Notes: generated by a model from the letters alone, not told the origin. Shown: positions 27,576-36,103, numbered from the stretch's first letter. The stretch: DNA of 64,000 nucleotides from Bog-532 sp963742865 (GCA_963742865.1 CAVUNW010000081.1:59201-123200); one strand, 5' to 3'. A program made the numbers and translations.

Positions 27576-28424
27576 TTGGGTCGCCTAGTTAAACCAATAC
27601 AAATCCGACGTCCGCACCGGCTGCCCATTGCCGCCGCGCCCACGCTGCTCGGCCTGGCCGCGGCGTTTTGCTTGTCGGCAGTACCAGCGAGTGCGGTCAC
27701 CGTCTCGGCTACCGCGCATCACGCGGCCGCCGGCCAGACGGGAGCCTCTTCCGCCACTCTGACCGCGCTGCGGCAGGCCGCGGCGGAGAAGGCGCACGAG
27801 GCGCACCTCGCGCATGTGGCACACGTGGCCCAGGTGAGCCTGCCGGCCCAGTACACCGTCAAGTCGGGTGATTCGCTGGCGACGATCGCCCAGCGCTTCT
27901 ACCACAACCCCGACGCCTGGCCGGTGCTCTACTGGGCCAACCACAGCCAGATCCAGTGGGCGAACGAGATCCAGACCGGGCAGGTCCTGAAGGTCCCGGT
28001 CAAGCCCGCGAAGATCCCGAATGCGCCCGCACAGCTCGGGCCGCCGGTGGCTCCGGCCCCGGTGCAGACCAGCACGGCGCCCGTGCAGTCGGCGCCGGTT
28101 CAGTCCGCGCCGGTTCAGTCCGCGCCGGTTCAGTCGGCGCCGGTTCAGTCGGCCCCGGTGGCGCAGTCCGCGCCGGCTGCCACCTACTCCGGCAGCGGCT
28201 CGTTCCAGTCGTGCGTGATCGCTCGCGAGTCGGGCGGTAACAGCCAGGTCATGAACTCCAGCGGCCACTACGGCCTCTACCAGTTCAGCGCGGGGACCTG
28301 GGCTGCCTATGGGGGTAACCCCGGGTCGTTCGGCAACGCCAGCGTGGCCCAGCAGAACCAGGTGTTCAACAACGCGATCGCCGCGGGCGGCCAGTCCAAC
28401 TGGTCCGCCTACGACGGCTGCTGA
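27576..28424 (+). CDS. Secreted LysM / transglycosylase (Rpf-like) cell-wall protein
   Basis: A 282-residue exported protein. A signal peptide (PHRLPIAAAPTLLGLAAAFC, cleavage near ASA-V) is followed by a LysM peptidoglycan-binding module (YTVKSGDSLATIAQRFYHNP, then ANEIQTGQVLKVP), a Pro-rich linker of SAPVQ repeats, and a C-terminal lysozyme-like domain. In that domain VIARESGGNSQVMNSSGHYG places the likely catalytic Glu; LYQFSAGTWAAYGG follows. It should cut or remodel peptidoglycan, as Rpf and SLT proteins do. Start TTG 27576 is chosen because GGAAGGA precedes it and the signal peptide begins there; no ATG fits. Confidence 0.85.
   Translation: MGRLVKPIQIRRPHRLPIAAAPTLLGLAAAFCLSAVPASAVTVSATAHHAAAGQTGASSATLTALRQAAAEKAHEAHLAHVAHVAQVSLPAQYTVKSGDSLATIAQRFYHNPDAWPVLYWANHSQIQWANEIQTGQVLKVPVKPAKIPNAPAQLGPPVAPAPVQTSTAPVQSAPVQSAPVQSAPVQSAPVQSAPVAQSAPAATYSGSGSFQSCVIARESGGNSQVMNSSGHYGLYQFSAGTWAAYGGNPGSFGNASVAQQNQVFNNAIAAGGQSNWSAYDGC
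28083..28157 (+). repeat. Five 15-bp tandem repeats coding VQSAP
   Basis: Units such as GTTCAGTCCGCGCCG repeat at 28083, 28098, 28113, 28128 and 28143 with one or two changes each. They form the flexible linker between LysM and lysozyme-like domains. Confidence 0.9.
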
Positions 28425-28490
28425 CGAGCAGAACACCACCACGGGTGGCCGATCTGGCCGCCCGGCGCAGAGATAGCGCGGAAATAACAG

Positions 28491-28533
28491 GCAGGCGGGT
28501 CAGCGGCGTATGCGCTGCTGGCCCGCCTCCCTG
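28491..28533. terminator. Hairpin after the LysM gene
   Basis: GGCGGGTCAGCGG pairs with CGCTGCTGGCCCGCC (one bulge), extended by outer pairing of CAGGCAG with CTCCCTG. It lies about 70 bases after the stop. Confidence 0.5.
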
Positions 28534-28637
28534 CTGCCCGTCATTCCTTACGCCCGGGGCCCTCGCTGGCCTAGCGTGAGCCCAGGAGTCCAGACCAAGG
28601 AACCAGACCCAGGAAACCAGACCCCAGGGGAGCCGGG

Positions 28638-29612
28638 ATGCGCCGCATCGTCTGCCGGGAGTTCGGGCCGCCGGACCAGCTGAGGCTGGAGGAGGCCCCG
28701 GACCCTGAACCAGGTCCCGGCGAAGTCCTGATCAAGGTCCACGCCGCGGGCGTCAGCTTCGTGGACGGCCTCATCGCCGCCGGAATGTACCAGCTCAAGC
28801 CGGCCCTCCCCTTCACTCCCGGGCTGGTCGCGGCCGGTGAGGTGGTTGCCCCCGGTGCGGGCGTCACGGGGCTGCCCGCCCATCGCCGCGTGGTTGGCGC
28901 CGCATTCGGGATGGGCGGGTACGCCAGCCACTGGATCGTGCCCGCGGACGCGGTGGTTCCGCTGCCGGACGCCGTCACGTACGAGGTGGCCGCGACCGCG
29001 CTGGAGAGCTACGCGACGATGCTGTTCGCGCTGACCGCGCGGACGACCGTCCGGCGCGGGGAGTGGGTGCTGGTGCTGGGTGCCGGCGGCGGGATCGGCC
29101 TGGCCGCCGTCGACGTGGCCAGCACGCTGGGCGCGAACGTCATCGCGGCCGCGTCCAGCCCGGGCAAGCGGGCCGCCGCGCTCAGCGCCGGGGCGCAGGC
29201 CGCGATCGACTACGAGACCGAGGACCTCAAGGCCCGGGTCCGCGAGATCACCGGAGCCGGAGCCGACCTGGTCGTCGACCCGGTGGGCGATCCGTTCGCC
29301 GAGCCCGCGCTGCGCAGCCTGCGGGCGTTCGGCCGCTATCTGGTCGTCGGGTTCACCGGCGGTTCCATCCCCCGGCTGCCGCTCAACCGCGTCCTGCTGG
29401 AAAACCGCACGATTGTCGGGGTCGACTGGGGCGCCTGGTCCCGCGCGGACCCGGACGGCCACCGGGCACTCATGGCCGATGTGCTGGGCCGGGTTGCCGC
29501 CGGGACCCTGCACCCGGTCGCGCCGCAGACCTATCCGCTCGAGCGGACCGCCGAGGCGCTGAGCGCGCTGGCCAAACGGCAGATCACCGGAAAGCTGGCC
29601 CTGCTGCCCTGA
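28638..29612 (+). CDS. Zinc-independent NADPH:quinone oxidoreductase-like MDR enzyme
   Basis: A 324-residue medium-chain reductase. N-terminal GroES-like part with EEAPDPEPGPGEVLIKVHAA and PFTPGLVAAGEVV; Rossmann site VLVLGAGGGIGLAAVDVA near residue 145; DLVVDPVGDPFAEPALRSL and YLVVGFTGGSIPRLPLNRVL follow. The zinc-ligand cysteines of alcohol dehydrogenases are absent, placing it with quinone oxidoreductases. ATG 28638 follows AGGGGAG. It stands alone; short CCAGACCC repeats precede it. Confidence 0.88.
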   Translation: MRRIVCREFGPPDQLRLEEAPDPEPGPGEVLIKVHAAGVSFVDGLIAAGMYQLKPALPFTPGLVAAGEVVAPGAGVTGLPAHRRVVGAAFGMGGYASHWIVPADAVVPLPDAVTYEVAATALESYATMLFALTARTTVRRGEWVLVLGAGGGIGLAAVDVASTLGANVIAAASSPGKRAAALSAGAQAAIDYETEDLKARVREITGAGADLVVDPVGDPFAEPALRSLRAFGRYLVVGFTGGSIPRLPLNRVLLENRTIVGVDWGAWSRADPDGHRALMADVLGRVAAGTLHPVAPQTYPLERTAEALSALAKRQITGKLALLP

Positions 29613-29671
29613 GCCCGCCCTGCCCCGAGCCTGCGATCCGGCGCCTGCCGCTCAGCGGCCGCCAGAAGGCG

Positions 29672-30445
29672 CTACGGCTGCCGGAGCCGGGCGTGCAGCA
29701 GGCCGAGGTCGCCAGCGGAGAACCCGTACCCACCGAGCCAGGGGACCACCCCGCCGTACCGCGCGTCCATCTGCTTCAGGAACGCGGCCATCGTCTCCGG
29801 ACGGGGCCGGTGCGAGTCCGCTGGCTTGCGGACGACGTCGATCGCGTACGTCGGTGACCTCCGCAGCCTTTCCAGGATCGCGTCGGTCCGTTCGGCGGTG
29901 GCGGCGTAGTCGGCGATCACCGCGTCCGCGCGGACCCCGACGGCGGTGAGCGCGAGCGCGACGACCACCCCGGTCCGGTCCTTGCCCGCCGCGCAGTGCA
30001 CCAGCGCCGCGCCCTCGGAGGTCGCGATGGTCCGCAGCGCGTCCACCACCTGGCCGGGGCGGTCTTCCAGATAGCCCAGATAGTGCCCGGCCCGGGGATT
30101 GCCGGGGAAGCGGGACCGGTCCTGGTCGTCCCGGGTCAGCAGGACGTCCGCCACCACGTCGGTGGCCTGCCCCCGCTCGGGCAGCACTGGCAGGTGAACG
30201 TGCCGGACACTGCCGATGGCATCGAGCGGCGCCGGGCCCTCGGACGCCAGCTCGGCCGTGCTGCGCAGGTCGATGACGGTGGTCAGCCCGACCTCCCGGA
30301 CCAGGGTGGCGACGTCAGCGGGCGACAGTTCCTGCAGGTTATCAGCGCGCAGCAGCCGCCCGCCGGCGGTCTTGCCCCCGTCTGAGGTGGGCAGGCCACC
30401 GAGGTCACGGACGTTGACGGCACCTTCAAGCTCGATCCACGGCAT
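29672..30445 (-). CDS. Tyrosine phosphatase-like protein (Y_phosphatase3 type)
   Basis: A 257-residue cysteine-based phosphatase. The signature loop is LVHCAAGKDRTGVVVALAL (Cys and Arg of HCxxGKDRTG present), N-terminal GAVNVRDLGGLPTSDGG and LLRADNLQELSPADV match the bacterial dual-specificity family that also acts on phospholipids. VIDLRSTAELASEGPAP holds the conserved DLR segment. Start ATG 30445. It diverges from the FMN-reductase-like gene across 98 bases. Confidence 0.9.
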   Translation of the reverse strand: MPWIELEGAVNVRDLGGLPTSDGGKTAGGRLLRADNLQELSPADVATLVREVGLTTVIDLRSTAELASEGPAPLDAIGSVRHVHLPVLPERGQATDVVADVLLTRDDQDRSRFPGNPRAGHYLGYLEDRPGQVVDALRTIATSEGAALVHCAAGKDRTGVVVALALTAVGVRADAVIADYAATAERTDAILERLRRSPTYAIDVVRKPADSHRPRPETMAAFLKQMDARYGGVVPWLGGYGFSAGDLGLLHARLRQP

Positions 30446-30543
30446 ACCTCATCCTGACATCGCGAGCCGGGTGGCCGGCAAACCGTTACCGCCGAACGCG
30501 CGGTGAACTCTGCGCGGCGGCCCGTGCCATAGGCTCGGCGCTG

Positions 30544-31011
30544 ATGCCGACTCTGCTGCTTGTCCACCACACGCCGAGCCCTGCCCTGCAGGAGATGTTC
30601 GAGGCGGTCGTCAGCGGCGCGCGGACCGACGAGGTCGAGGGGGTCGAGGTGGTCATCCGCCCGGCCCTGACCGCGGGCCCGGCCGACGTGCTGCAGGCGG
30701 ACGGGTACGTGCTCGGCACCCCGGCGAACATCGGCTATATGTCGGGGGCGCTCAAGCACTTCTTTGACGGGATCTACTACCCCTGCCTGGAGGCCACCCG
30801 CCGCCGCCCGTATAGCCTGTACGTGCACGGCGGCATGGACACCACCGGCGCGGTGCGCGCGGTGGAATCGATCACCACCGGCCTGCAATGGCGGCCGGTC
30901 CGGCCGCCGGTCTGCGTCACGGGGCCGCCCAGCAAGGCGGATCTTGAGGTCTGCTGGGAACTGGGCGCGCTGGTGGCGGCTGAGATCGCTGATTTAGCCG
31001 AACGGATCTAA
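30544..31011 (+). CDS. Flavodoxin/NADPH-dependent FMN reductase-like protein
   Basis: A 155-residue flavodoxin-fold protein. LLLVHHTPSPALQEMFEAVV supplies the FMN phosphate loop, DGYVLGTPANIGYMSGALKH the isoalloxazine-binding segment, and YSLYVHGGMDTTGAVRAVES the later strand. Electron partner unknown. ATG 30544 is the only sensible start; the ribosome site is weak, suggesting a nearly leaderless transcript. Confidence 0.85.
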   Translation: MPTLLLVHHTPSPALQEMFEAVVSGARTDEVEGVEVVIRPALTAGPADVLQADGYVLGTPANIGYMSGALKHFFDGIYYPCLEATRRRPYSLYVHGGMDTTGAVRAVESITTGLQWRPVRPPVCVTGPPSKADLEVCWELGALVAAEIADLAERI

Positions 31012-31042
31012 TGAGCGTCCTCCCGCCCCGCAAACGGATGAT

Positions 31043-31058
31043 TCGAACAAAGTATTGA
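31043..31058 (+). promoter_or_regulatory. Candidate SOS (LexA) box upstream of lexA
   Basis: TCGAAC-AAAG-TATTGA has a perfect left half of the actinobacterial SOS box TCGAAC-n4-GTTCGA, but only three of six matches in the right half. Position 79 bases before the lexA start fits autoregulation. Confidence 0.4.
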
Positions 31059-31136
31059 GGCTCTCGCAGGATAAGTGGTAATCTTCGACCTAACTGACGA
31101 CCGGCGTCCAGCTGGCAATCGACGAAGGGGGTGCCG

Positions 31137-31961
31137 ATGACAGGCAAAGGCGATGAGGGGGCCGTGGCCACCCTGACCCCGGCGACCCTGACCCCGGCGA
31201 CACTCGCCCCGGCGACACTCGCCCCGGCGACACTCGCCCCGGCGACACTCGCCCCGGCCTGCCGGGACATCAGCCCCGGGGCCGCCCTCAGCCCGCGCCA
31301 GGAAAAGGTGCTTCAGTTCGTCCGTGACGCCGTGCGAAGGCATGGCTATTCGCCGTCGATACGCGAGATCGGCGAGGCGGTGGGCCTCAAGAGCACGTCC
31401 AGCGTCTCCTATCAGCTGGAGGCGCTGGCGAAGAAGGGCTACCTGCAGCGGCACTCGGGGCGCCCGCGGACGACGGAGCTGCTGCCCGGCCCGCCCCCTG
31501 AGCCAGCCCCTGAGTCGGCCGCCGGGGAGAGCCCCGATGTCTCACCGCCTGTGTTCGACTTCCCGTCCCAGGAGGCGGCGTACGTGCCCTGGATCGGGCA
31601 GATTGCGGCCGGTGGCCCGATCATCGCCAAGCAGCAGATCGAGGACACCTTCCCGCTGCCGAGGCAGCTGGTTGGCGAGGGGGAGCATTTCCTGCTCCAG
31701 GTCCGCGGTGACTCGATGATCAACGCCGCTATCACCGACGGGGACTGGGTGGTGGTCCGCGCGCAGGAAGACGCGGAGAACGGGGACATCGTCGCGGCCA
31801 TGCTCGAAGGCCAGGGCGACGAGGGCGAGGCGACGGTCAAGACCTTCAAGCGGAGCGAGGGCCACGTCTGGCTGATGCCGCACAATCCCATCTACGACCC
31901 CATCCTCGGCGATGAGGCCAGGATTCTGGGGCGGGTGGTCTCCGTGCTCCGCCGCATCTGA
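31137..31961 (+). CDS. lexA: LexA repressor
   Basis: SOS-response repressor of 274 residues. The winged-helix DNA-binding domain is LSPRQEKVLQFVRDAVRRHG to SSVSYQLEALAKKGYLQRHS. The S24 self-cleaving domain has the Ala-Gly cleavage site in GQIAAGGPI, the catalytic serine in VRGDSMINAAI and the lysine in EATVKTF. After RecA activation it should cleave itself and release SOS genes. Unusual is an N-terminal extension of about 40 residues made of T-L-T/A-P-A repeats from a 15-bp minisatellite. ATG 31137 follows AAGGGGGT; GTG 31131 is an alternative. A half-matched LexA box lies upstream. Confidence 0.95.
   Translation: MTGKGDEGAVATLTPATLTPATLAPATLAPATLAPATLAPACRDISPGAALSPRQEKVLQFVRDAVRRHGYSPSIREIGEAVGLKSTSSVSYQLEALAKKGYLQRHSGRPRTTELLPGPPPEPAPESAAGESPDVSPPVFDFPSQEAAYVPWIGQIAAGGPIIAKQQIEDTFPLPRQLVGEGEHFLLQVRGDSMINAAITDGDWVVVRAQEDAENGDIVAAMLEGQGDEGEATVKTFKRSEGHVWLMPHNPIYDPILGDEARILGRVVSVLRRI
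31170..31259 (+). repeat. Six 15-bp tandem repeats inside lexA
   Basis: ACCCTGACCCCGGCG at 31170 and 31185, then ACACTCGCCCCGGCG at 31200, 31215, 31230 and (last base changed) 31245. They encode TLTPA and TLAPA in the LexA N-terminal extension. Confidence 0.95.
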
Positions 31962-31997
31962 GTTTCCGCTTTTCGGGGGCGGCCTTCCCCGGGAAAC

Positions 31998-32034
31998 GGG
32001 GCGGCTTTCCGCGCATCTGGCGGGGAGCCGCCCC
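31998..32034 (+). terminator. Hairpin after lexA
   Basis: GGGGCGGCT (31998-32006) pairs with AGCCGCCCC (32026-32034), followed by TAGGTTTTG. It lies 36 bases after the lexA stop. Confidence 0.65.
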
Positions 32035-32100
32035 TAGGTTTTGCGGTGAGGCTCCAAAGAGTGTGACGCTCGAGGTGAGGCCCGATTGTGAGGCTCGTCA

Positions 32101-32619
32101 CTACGGGCGTGCGATGAGGGCCCAGACAACCTTGCGGATGATCTTTTGCTGGCTCTCGTCTTCTCCGGCGGGGAAGTAATAACCCCACCGGCGGCTGACC
32201 GTCTCGACCAGCAGCAGGCCCCGGCCACCCTCCACGTCGTGCTCCGTCTCGGCCAGGGCGGGGAACCGCGGGCTGCTGTCGCCCACCTCCACCACCAGCT
32301 GCCGGCCGTCGGAGGCGAGCCACAGCCAGACGCAGGGCAGGCCCAGGATTTCCTCGTCGTAGCCCGGAACGTCGCTGCTCAGGCCGGCTGATGCCTGGAT
32401 CGCGTTCGTCACCAGTTCGGACACCACGAGCTCTACCGACTCGTCCAGGTCGGACAGGCCCCACTCCCACAGCACGTGCCGGGCGTGAAGCCGCGCGCAC
32501 GGTACGGCGCCGCGCAGCGCACCGAGCTCCAGGTGTGTCCGCAGCGCCCACGACCCGCCCACCGGACGCTCCTGTGCCCGGCGGTGGAACGGGGGACTGG
32601 CGGCAGCCATCTCGCTCAT
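32101..32619 (-). CDS. Anti-sigma-like HATPase regulator
   Basis: A 172-residue ATP-binding protein of the RsbW/SpoIIAB-like serine kinase group. VELVVSELVTNAIQAS carries the N-box, LVVEVGDSSPRFP the G1 box and GGRGLLLVETVSRRWGYYF the G2 box. Such proteins in actinomycetes often sit beside a DUF5753 XRE regulator, exactly as here (divergent partner from 32808). It may bind a sigma or anti-anti-sigma factor. Start is uncertain among GTG 32622, ATG 32619 and ATG 32610, the last having better spacing from GAGG. Confidence 0.85.
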   Translation of the reverse strand: MSEMAAASPPFHRRAQERPVGGSWALRTHLELGALRGAVPCARLHARHVLWEWGLSDLDESVELVVSELVTNAIQASAGLSSDVPGYDEEILGLPCVWLWLASDGRQLVVEVGDSSPRFPALAETEHDVEGGRGLLLVETVSRRWGYYFPAGEDESQQKIIRKVVWALIARP

Positions 32620-32702
32620 CACCTCGCAGTTTGCCCGATGAAGTCAAGAAGGAGAACTCGTTCATGCCTTTCCGTATGATGCCGAGAGGCAGGGTGCCCA
32701 GG

Positions 32703-32721
32703 AGCACTTCGCGAAAGTGCT
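32703..32721. promoter_or_regulatory. Palindromic operator candidate between the regulator pair
   Basis: AGCACTT (32703-32709), spacer CGCGA, AAGTGCT (32715-32721), followed by TAGTGCAAC. The perfect 7-bp arms sit in the divergent gap between the ATPase and XRE genes, where such regulators usually bind. Confidence 0.5.
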
Positions 32722-32807
32722 AGTGCAACATACCAATTCGCATATTGCGTGTGCGAGCCGGACGTGTGCGTCATGCGAGCACTCCCGGTAACGAACGGAG
32801 ACACCCA

Positions 32808-33662
32808 GTGTCCAGTCCCAGCCCCCCCGTGCGGCGCAAGCGCCTCGGCATCGAACTGCGGCGGCTGCGTGAGCAAGCCGGGCTGACCTGCGCGCAGGTG
32901 GGGGAACAGCTGGAGTGCTCGGGCACCCGGATCAGCCGGATTGAAACCGGCCGCATCAGCGTCAGGTCAGGCGACGTCCGCGAAATGCTGGAGCTCTACG
33001 ACGTCAGCGACGACGAAGCCGGTGCCCTGGCTCAGCTGGCCCGGGAAGCCCGGCGGAAGGGCTGGTGGCACGCCTACGGCCGGGTTTATCCCGACTGGCT
33101 GGAGAGCTACATTGGGCTGGAATCCGAGGCGATCCGGCTCCGGGATTTCCAGCCGCTCGTGCTGCCCGGCCTGCTGCAGACCGAGGACTACGCGCGCGCC
33201 GTCCTGCGCGCCGCCCCGGACGCGGGCAGCAGCGAGGCCATCGACCGGCAGGTCGCGCTGCGGATGGGCCGCCAGGCCATCCTGGCCCAGCCCGCGCCGC
33301 CGGAACTGTGGGCGGTCCTCAGCGAGAGCGTGCTCCGCGTCGAGCCCGGGGGGCCCGCCGTCCTGCGCGCGCAGCTCCGCCGGCTCGCCGACGTGGCCAG
33401 GCGCCCGAACGTCGCTCTGCAGGTCCTGCCGTCCCGGGCCGCCGCCCACGTCGCCCCGGTCAGTCCCTTCACGATCCTGGACTTCCCCGAGGCCGCCGAC
33501 CCGACGGTGGTGTACCTGGAGCACCTGACCGGCAGCCTGTTCCTCGAGAGCGGGGACGAGGTCTGGCGCTACTCGGTGGTCTTCGACCATCTCCGCGCCG
33601 AGGCGCTCGGCACCGCCGAGTCGGCTGACCTGATCACGCGGCTCGCCGCGGATCTGGCCTGA
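32808..33662 (+). CDS. XRE-family regulator with DUF5753 domain
   Basis: A 284-residue DNA-binding protein of the WhiJ-like class. The helix-turn-helix is LGIELRRLREQAGLTCAQVG to GTRISRIETGRISVRSGD (residues about 10-60); the DUF5753 part includes GLESEAIRLRDFQPLVLPGL, LQTEDYARAVL and RPNVALQVLPSRAAAHV. GTG 32808 follows ACGGAG. Homologous regulators act with a small DUF397 protein and a divergent HATPase. Here the ATPase is present but no DUF397 gene was seen. Likely role: developmental or secondary-metabolism control. Confidence 0.9.
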   Translation: MSSPSPPVRRKRLGIELRRLREQAGLTCAQVGEQLECSGTRISRIETGRISVRSGDVREMLELYDVSDDEAGALAQLAREARRKGWWHAYGRVYPDWLESYIGLESEAIRLRDFQPLVLPGLLQTEDYARAVLRAAPDAGSSEAIDRQVALRMGRQAILAQPAPPELWAVLSESVLRVEPGGPAVLRAQLRRLADVARRPNVALQVLPSRAAAHVAPVSPFTILDFPEAADPTVVYLEHLTGSLFLESGDEVWRYSVVFDHLRAEALGTAESADLITRLAADLA

Positions 33663-33707
33663 CACCCAGCCGGAGGCCGGCTTCCCGTCTGGCCCCTCCA
33701 ACCGGGC

Positions 33708-35561
33708 CTACTCCTCGAAGCGGCCGCCCAGGTAGCGGGCCAGGAAGCGCTCGGCGGCGGCGTAGAACTTCAGCCGGTTCTCCGGCTTGGCGAAGCCGTG
33801 GCCCTCGTCGGGGAACAGCATGTACTCGTGGTCGATCCCGGCTTCCTCCAGGGCGGCCACGATCTGCTCCGACTCGGCCTGCTTGACCCGGGGGTCGTTG
33901 GCGCCCTGCGCGATGAGCAGCGGGATCCGGATGTCGCGCACCCGGGACAGCGGCGAGCGTGACCAGAGGAAGTCCGCCTCGGTCTCCGGGTTGCCGACCC
34001 GCTTGTAGAGCTGCGCGATCATCGGCGCCCAGTACGCCGGGATGGTCTCCAGCAGCGTCTTGAGGTTGGACGGGCCGACGATGTCGACGGCGCAGCAGAA
34101 CACATCCGGCGTGAAGGCCGCCCCGACCAGGGCGGCGTACCCGCCGTAGGAGCCGCCGTAGATGGCCACCCGCTTCCGGTCGGCCCAGCCCTGCCCGACG
34201 ATGTAGCCGACCGCGTCGATCAGGTCGTCGTGCATCTTGGCGCCCCACTCGTGGTCGCCGGCGGTGACGAACGCCTTGCCGTAGCCGGTGGAGCCGCGGT
34301 AGTTGACCTGGACGCACGCGTAGCCGCGGTTGGCGAGCCACTGTGCCTCCGGGTTGAAGCCCCACTCGTCCCGGACCTGCGGCCCGCCGTGCACGTTGAC
34401 CACGGCGGGCAGGTCCGAGCGGTCGGCGCCGGGCGGGAACGTGATGTACCCGTGCACGGTCAGCCCGTCCCGGCTGGTGAAGCTGAACGGCTCCATGGCC
34501 GCGAGCTCGTAGCGGTCCAGTTCCGGGCGCGCGCTGAACAGGAACCGGCCGGTGCGCGAAGCCGGGTCGTAGACGAAGTACGTCACGGAGCCGGTGTCGT
34601 TGTTGAACGCGATCTGCCAGGGCGAGTCGGCGTGCTCACGGCCGCCGATCGACGGGTCACCGGGGTGCAGCGCCCGGATCGCCTCCAGGTCGGCCTCAAC
34701 CGACTTGTCCAGCACCAGGTATTCGGTGCGGTCCTTCTCGACCGTGACGATCTGCGGCTCCAGGGTGTCGGGGTGCAGCACCACCCCGTCCACGTCGGCC
34801 TCGATGTCCTCGGCCAGCACCTCGATCTCGCCGCTGGCCAGGTCGATCCGGACCAGCCGGCCGGTGTTCGCGTCGACCGGCGTGATGCCCAGCAGCGACC
34901 GGCCGTCGGCGCTGAACGAGACGACGTCGCTGGCGGTCACGTCATCCGCCGGGATCGTCACCAGCGGGCGCCAGTCGTCCAGCATCCGGTCCCGCACCAT
35001 GAGGTCCAGGTCGCCGTTGGGCTTGGGCGCGAACCCGGCCCGGACAACCATGTCATCGTCCGCCAGCCAGCCCGCGAAGCCCGGGTTCTTGACCTCCAGT
35101 GTCATCTCGCCGGTGAGCAGATCGAGCCGGAAGACGTCGTGCAGCTGCGGATTCTCCCGGTTGAGCCCGATCAGGACCTCGGTGGGGAATTTCTTGTTCG
35201 ACGCGACGAGCCGGGCCTGCACGCCCTCGAACGGGGTCAGGTCGCGCCGGAGCATGGTGTCCAGGTTAACGTCGTGCAGCCGCCAGTTCTCGTCCCCGCC
35301 GTTGTCCTGGATGTAGAGCAGATGCCGGCCGTCGTGCGCCCAGGAGAACATCCGGATGCCACGGTCCCGGTCATCGGTGACCGCGCGAGCCGCGGACCAG
35401 TCCACGGCCTCCGCTGCGGTGGCCCGCACCGGCGCGATCCAGACGTTCAGCACACCCTCGTGGGGCGCGATCCAGGCCAGCCGGGTCCCGTCCGGGGACA
35501 GTCGCGGCAACGTCCGTTCCGGATTGCCGAACAGCACATCGCGGGGAATGAGATCAGCCAT
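33708..35561 (-). CDS. S9 prolyl oligopeptidase-family peptidase
   Basis: A 617-residue serine peptidase with an N-terminal beta-propeller (for example RLSPDGTRLAWIAPHEG, FSWAHDGRHLLYIQDNGG, VSFSADGRSLLGITPVDA) and a C-terminal alpha/beta-hydrolase domain. Catalytic triad: Ser in AIYGGSYGGYAALVG, Asp in LIAQGANDPRVKQAE and His in LFPDEGHGFAKPENR. VNYRGSTGYGKAF is the oxyanion segment. No signal peptide, so cytoplasmic acylaminoacyl- or dipeptidyl-peptidase activity is expected. Intact over 1.85 kb. Confidence 0.92.
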   Translation of the reverse strand: MADLIPRDVLFGNPERTLPRLSPDGTRLAWIAPHEGVLNVWIAPVRATAAEAVDWSAARAVTDDRDRGIRMFSWAHDGRHLLYIQDNGGDENWRLHDVNLDTMLRRDLTPFEGVQARLVASNKKFPTEVLIGLNRENPQLHDVFRLDLLTGEMTLEVKNPGFAGWLADDDMVVRAGFAPKPNGDLDLMVRDRMLDDWRPLVTIPADDVTASDVVSFSADGRSLLGITPVDANTGRLVRIDLASGEIEVLAEDIEADVDGVVLHPDTLEPQIVTVEKDRTEYLVLDKSVEADLEAIRALHPGDPSIGGREHADSPWQIAFNNDTGSVTYFVYDPASRTGRFLFSARPELDRYELAAMEPFSFTSRDGLTVHGYITFPPGADRSDLPAVVNVHGGPQVRDEWGFNPEAQWLANRGYACVQVNYRGSTGYGKAFVTAGDHEWGAKMHDDLIDAVGYIVGQGWADRKRVAIYGGSYGGYAALVGAAFTPDVFCCAVDIVGPSNLKTLLETIPAYWAPMIAQLYKRVGNPETEADFLWSRSPLSRVRDIRIPLLIAQGANDPRVKQAESEQIVAALEEAGIDHEYMLFPDEGHGFAKPENRLKFYAAAERFLARYLGGRFEE

Positions 35562-35587
35562 ATCTCTACCCTATGGGCTGTGTTAGT

Positions 35588-35607
35588 CCCGGGGGGACGC
35601 CCCGGGG
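35588..35607. repeat. Palindromic intergenic element, copy 1
   Basis: CCCGGGG-GGACG-CCCCGGG forms a 7-bp hairpin just upstream of the S9 peptidase start. A near copy lies at 56071-56089. Confidence 0.55.
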
Positions 35608-35626
35608 TCCGGGCCGGCGGCCCTGA

Positions 35627-35700
35627 TCAGGTGCCCTGGACGATGGTCAGACTGTTGCCGTCCGGGTCACGGACGGAAAACATCGGCGGTGCCACGGGAG
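35627..35700 (-). pseudogene. C-terminal relic of a VOC-family gene
   Basis: Only 23 codons remain: VAPPMFSVRDPDGNSLTIVQ, then GT and a TGA stop at 35627. This is the typical last strand pair of a glyoxalase-fold protein. Upstream sequence is now the 5' end of the DUF1801 gene on the other strand, so the rest was lost in a rearrangement. Confidence 0.65.
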
Positions 35701-35707
35701 GGCCACA

Positions 35708-36103
35708 GTGACTTACGCCAAGGACCCGCGGGTGGACGCCTACATTGATGCGCTGCCCGGTTGGCAGCAGGACATCTGCCGCCAGGTCCGCGATCTGGTC
35801 CATGCCGCGGACCCTGAGGTCACCGAGACCATCAAGCGCACCAGGCAGCCGTACTTCGTGCTCCAGGGCAACGTCTGCGCCCTGCTGGCGGCCAGGGACC
35901 ACGTAAACGTGTTCCTCTATGACGGCGCCATTGTGCCCGACCCGGAGGGAATCATCACTGGTGGTCACGGCAACAAGACGGCGCGGACGGTGGCCATCCG
36001 CGAGGGCGAAGCCGTCAACGCACCCGCGCTGACCACTATGGTCCGCCAGATCATCGCCAACAACCGGTCCGGCGGCTGGCGCAAGGTGAAAGGGGAGCGC
36101 TGA
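35708..36103 (+). CDS. DUF1801 family protein
   Basis: A 131-residue protein of the DUF1801 (YdhG-like) family. It has VDAYIDALPGWQQDICRQVR and ADPEVTETIKRTRQPYFVLQ at the start, then CALLAARDHVNVFLYDGAIV and a Lys/Arg-rich end. Function unknown; the family has a frataxin-like fold. GTG 35708 follows GGGAGG with five-base spacing. Confidence 0.88.
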   Translation: MTYAKDPRVDAYIDALPGWQQDICRQVRDLVHAADPEVTETIKRTRQPYFVLQGNVCALLAARDHVNVFLYDGAIVPDPEGIITGGHGNKTARTVAIREGEAVNAPALTTMVRQIIANNRSGGWRKVKGER

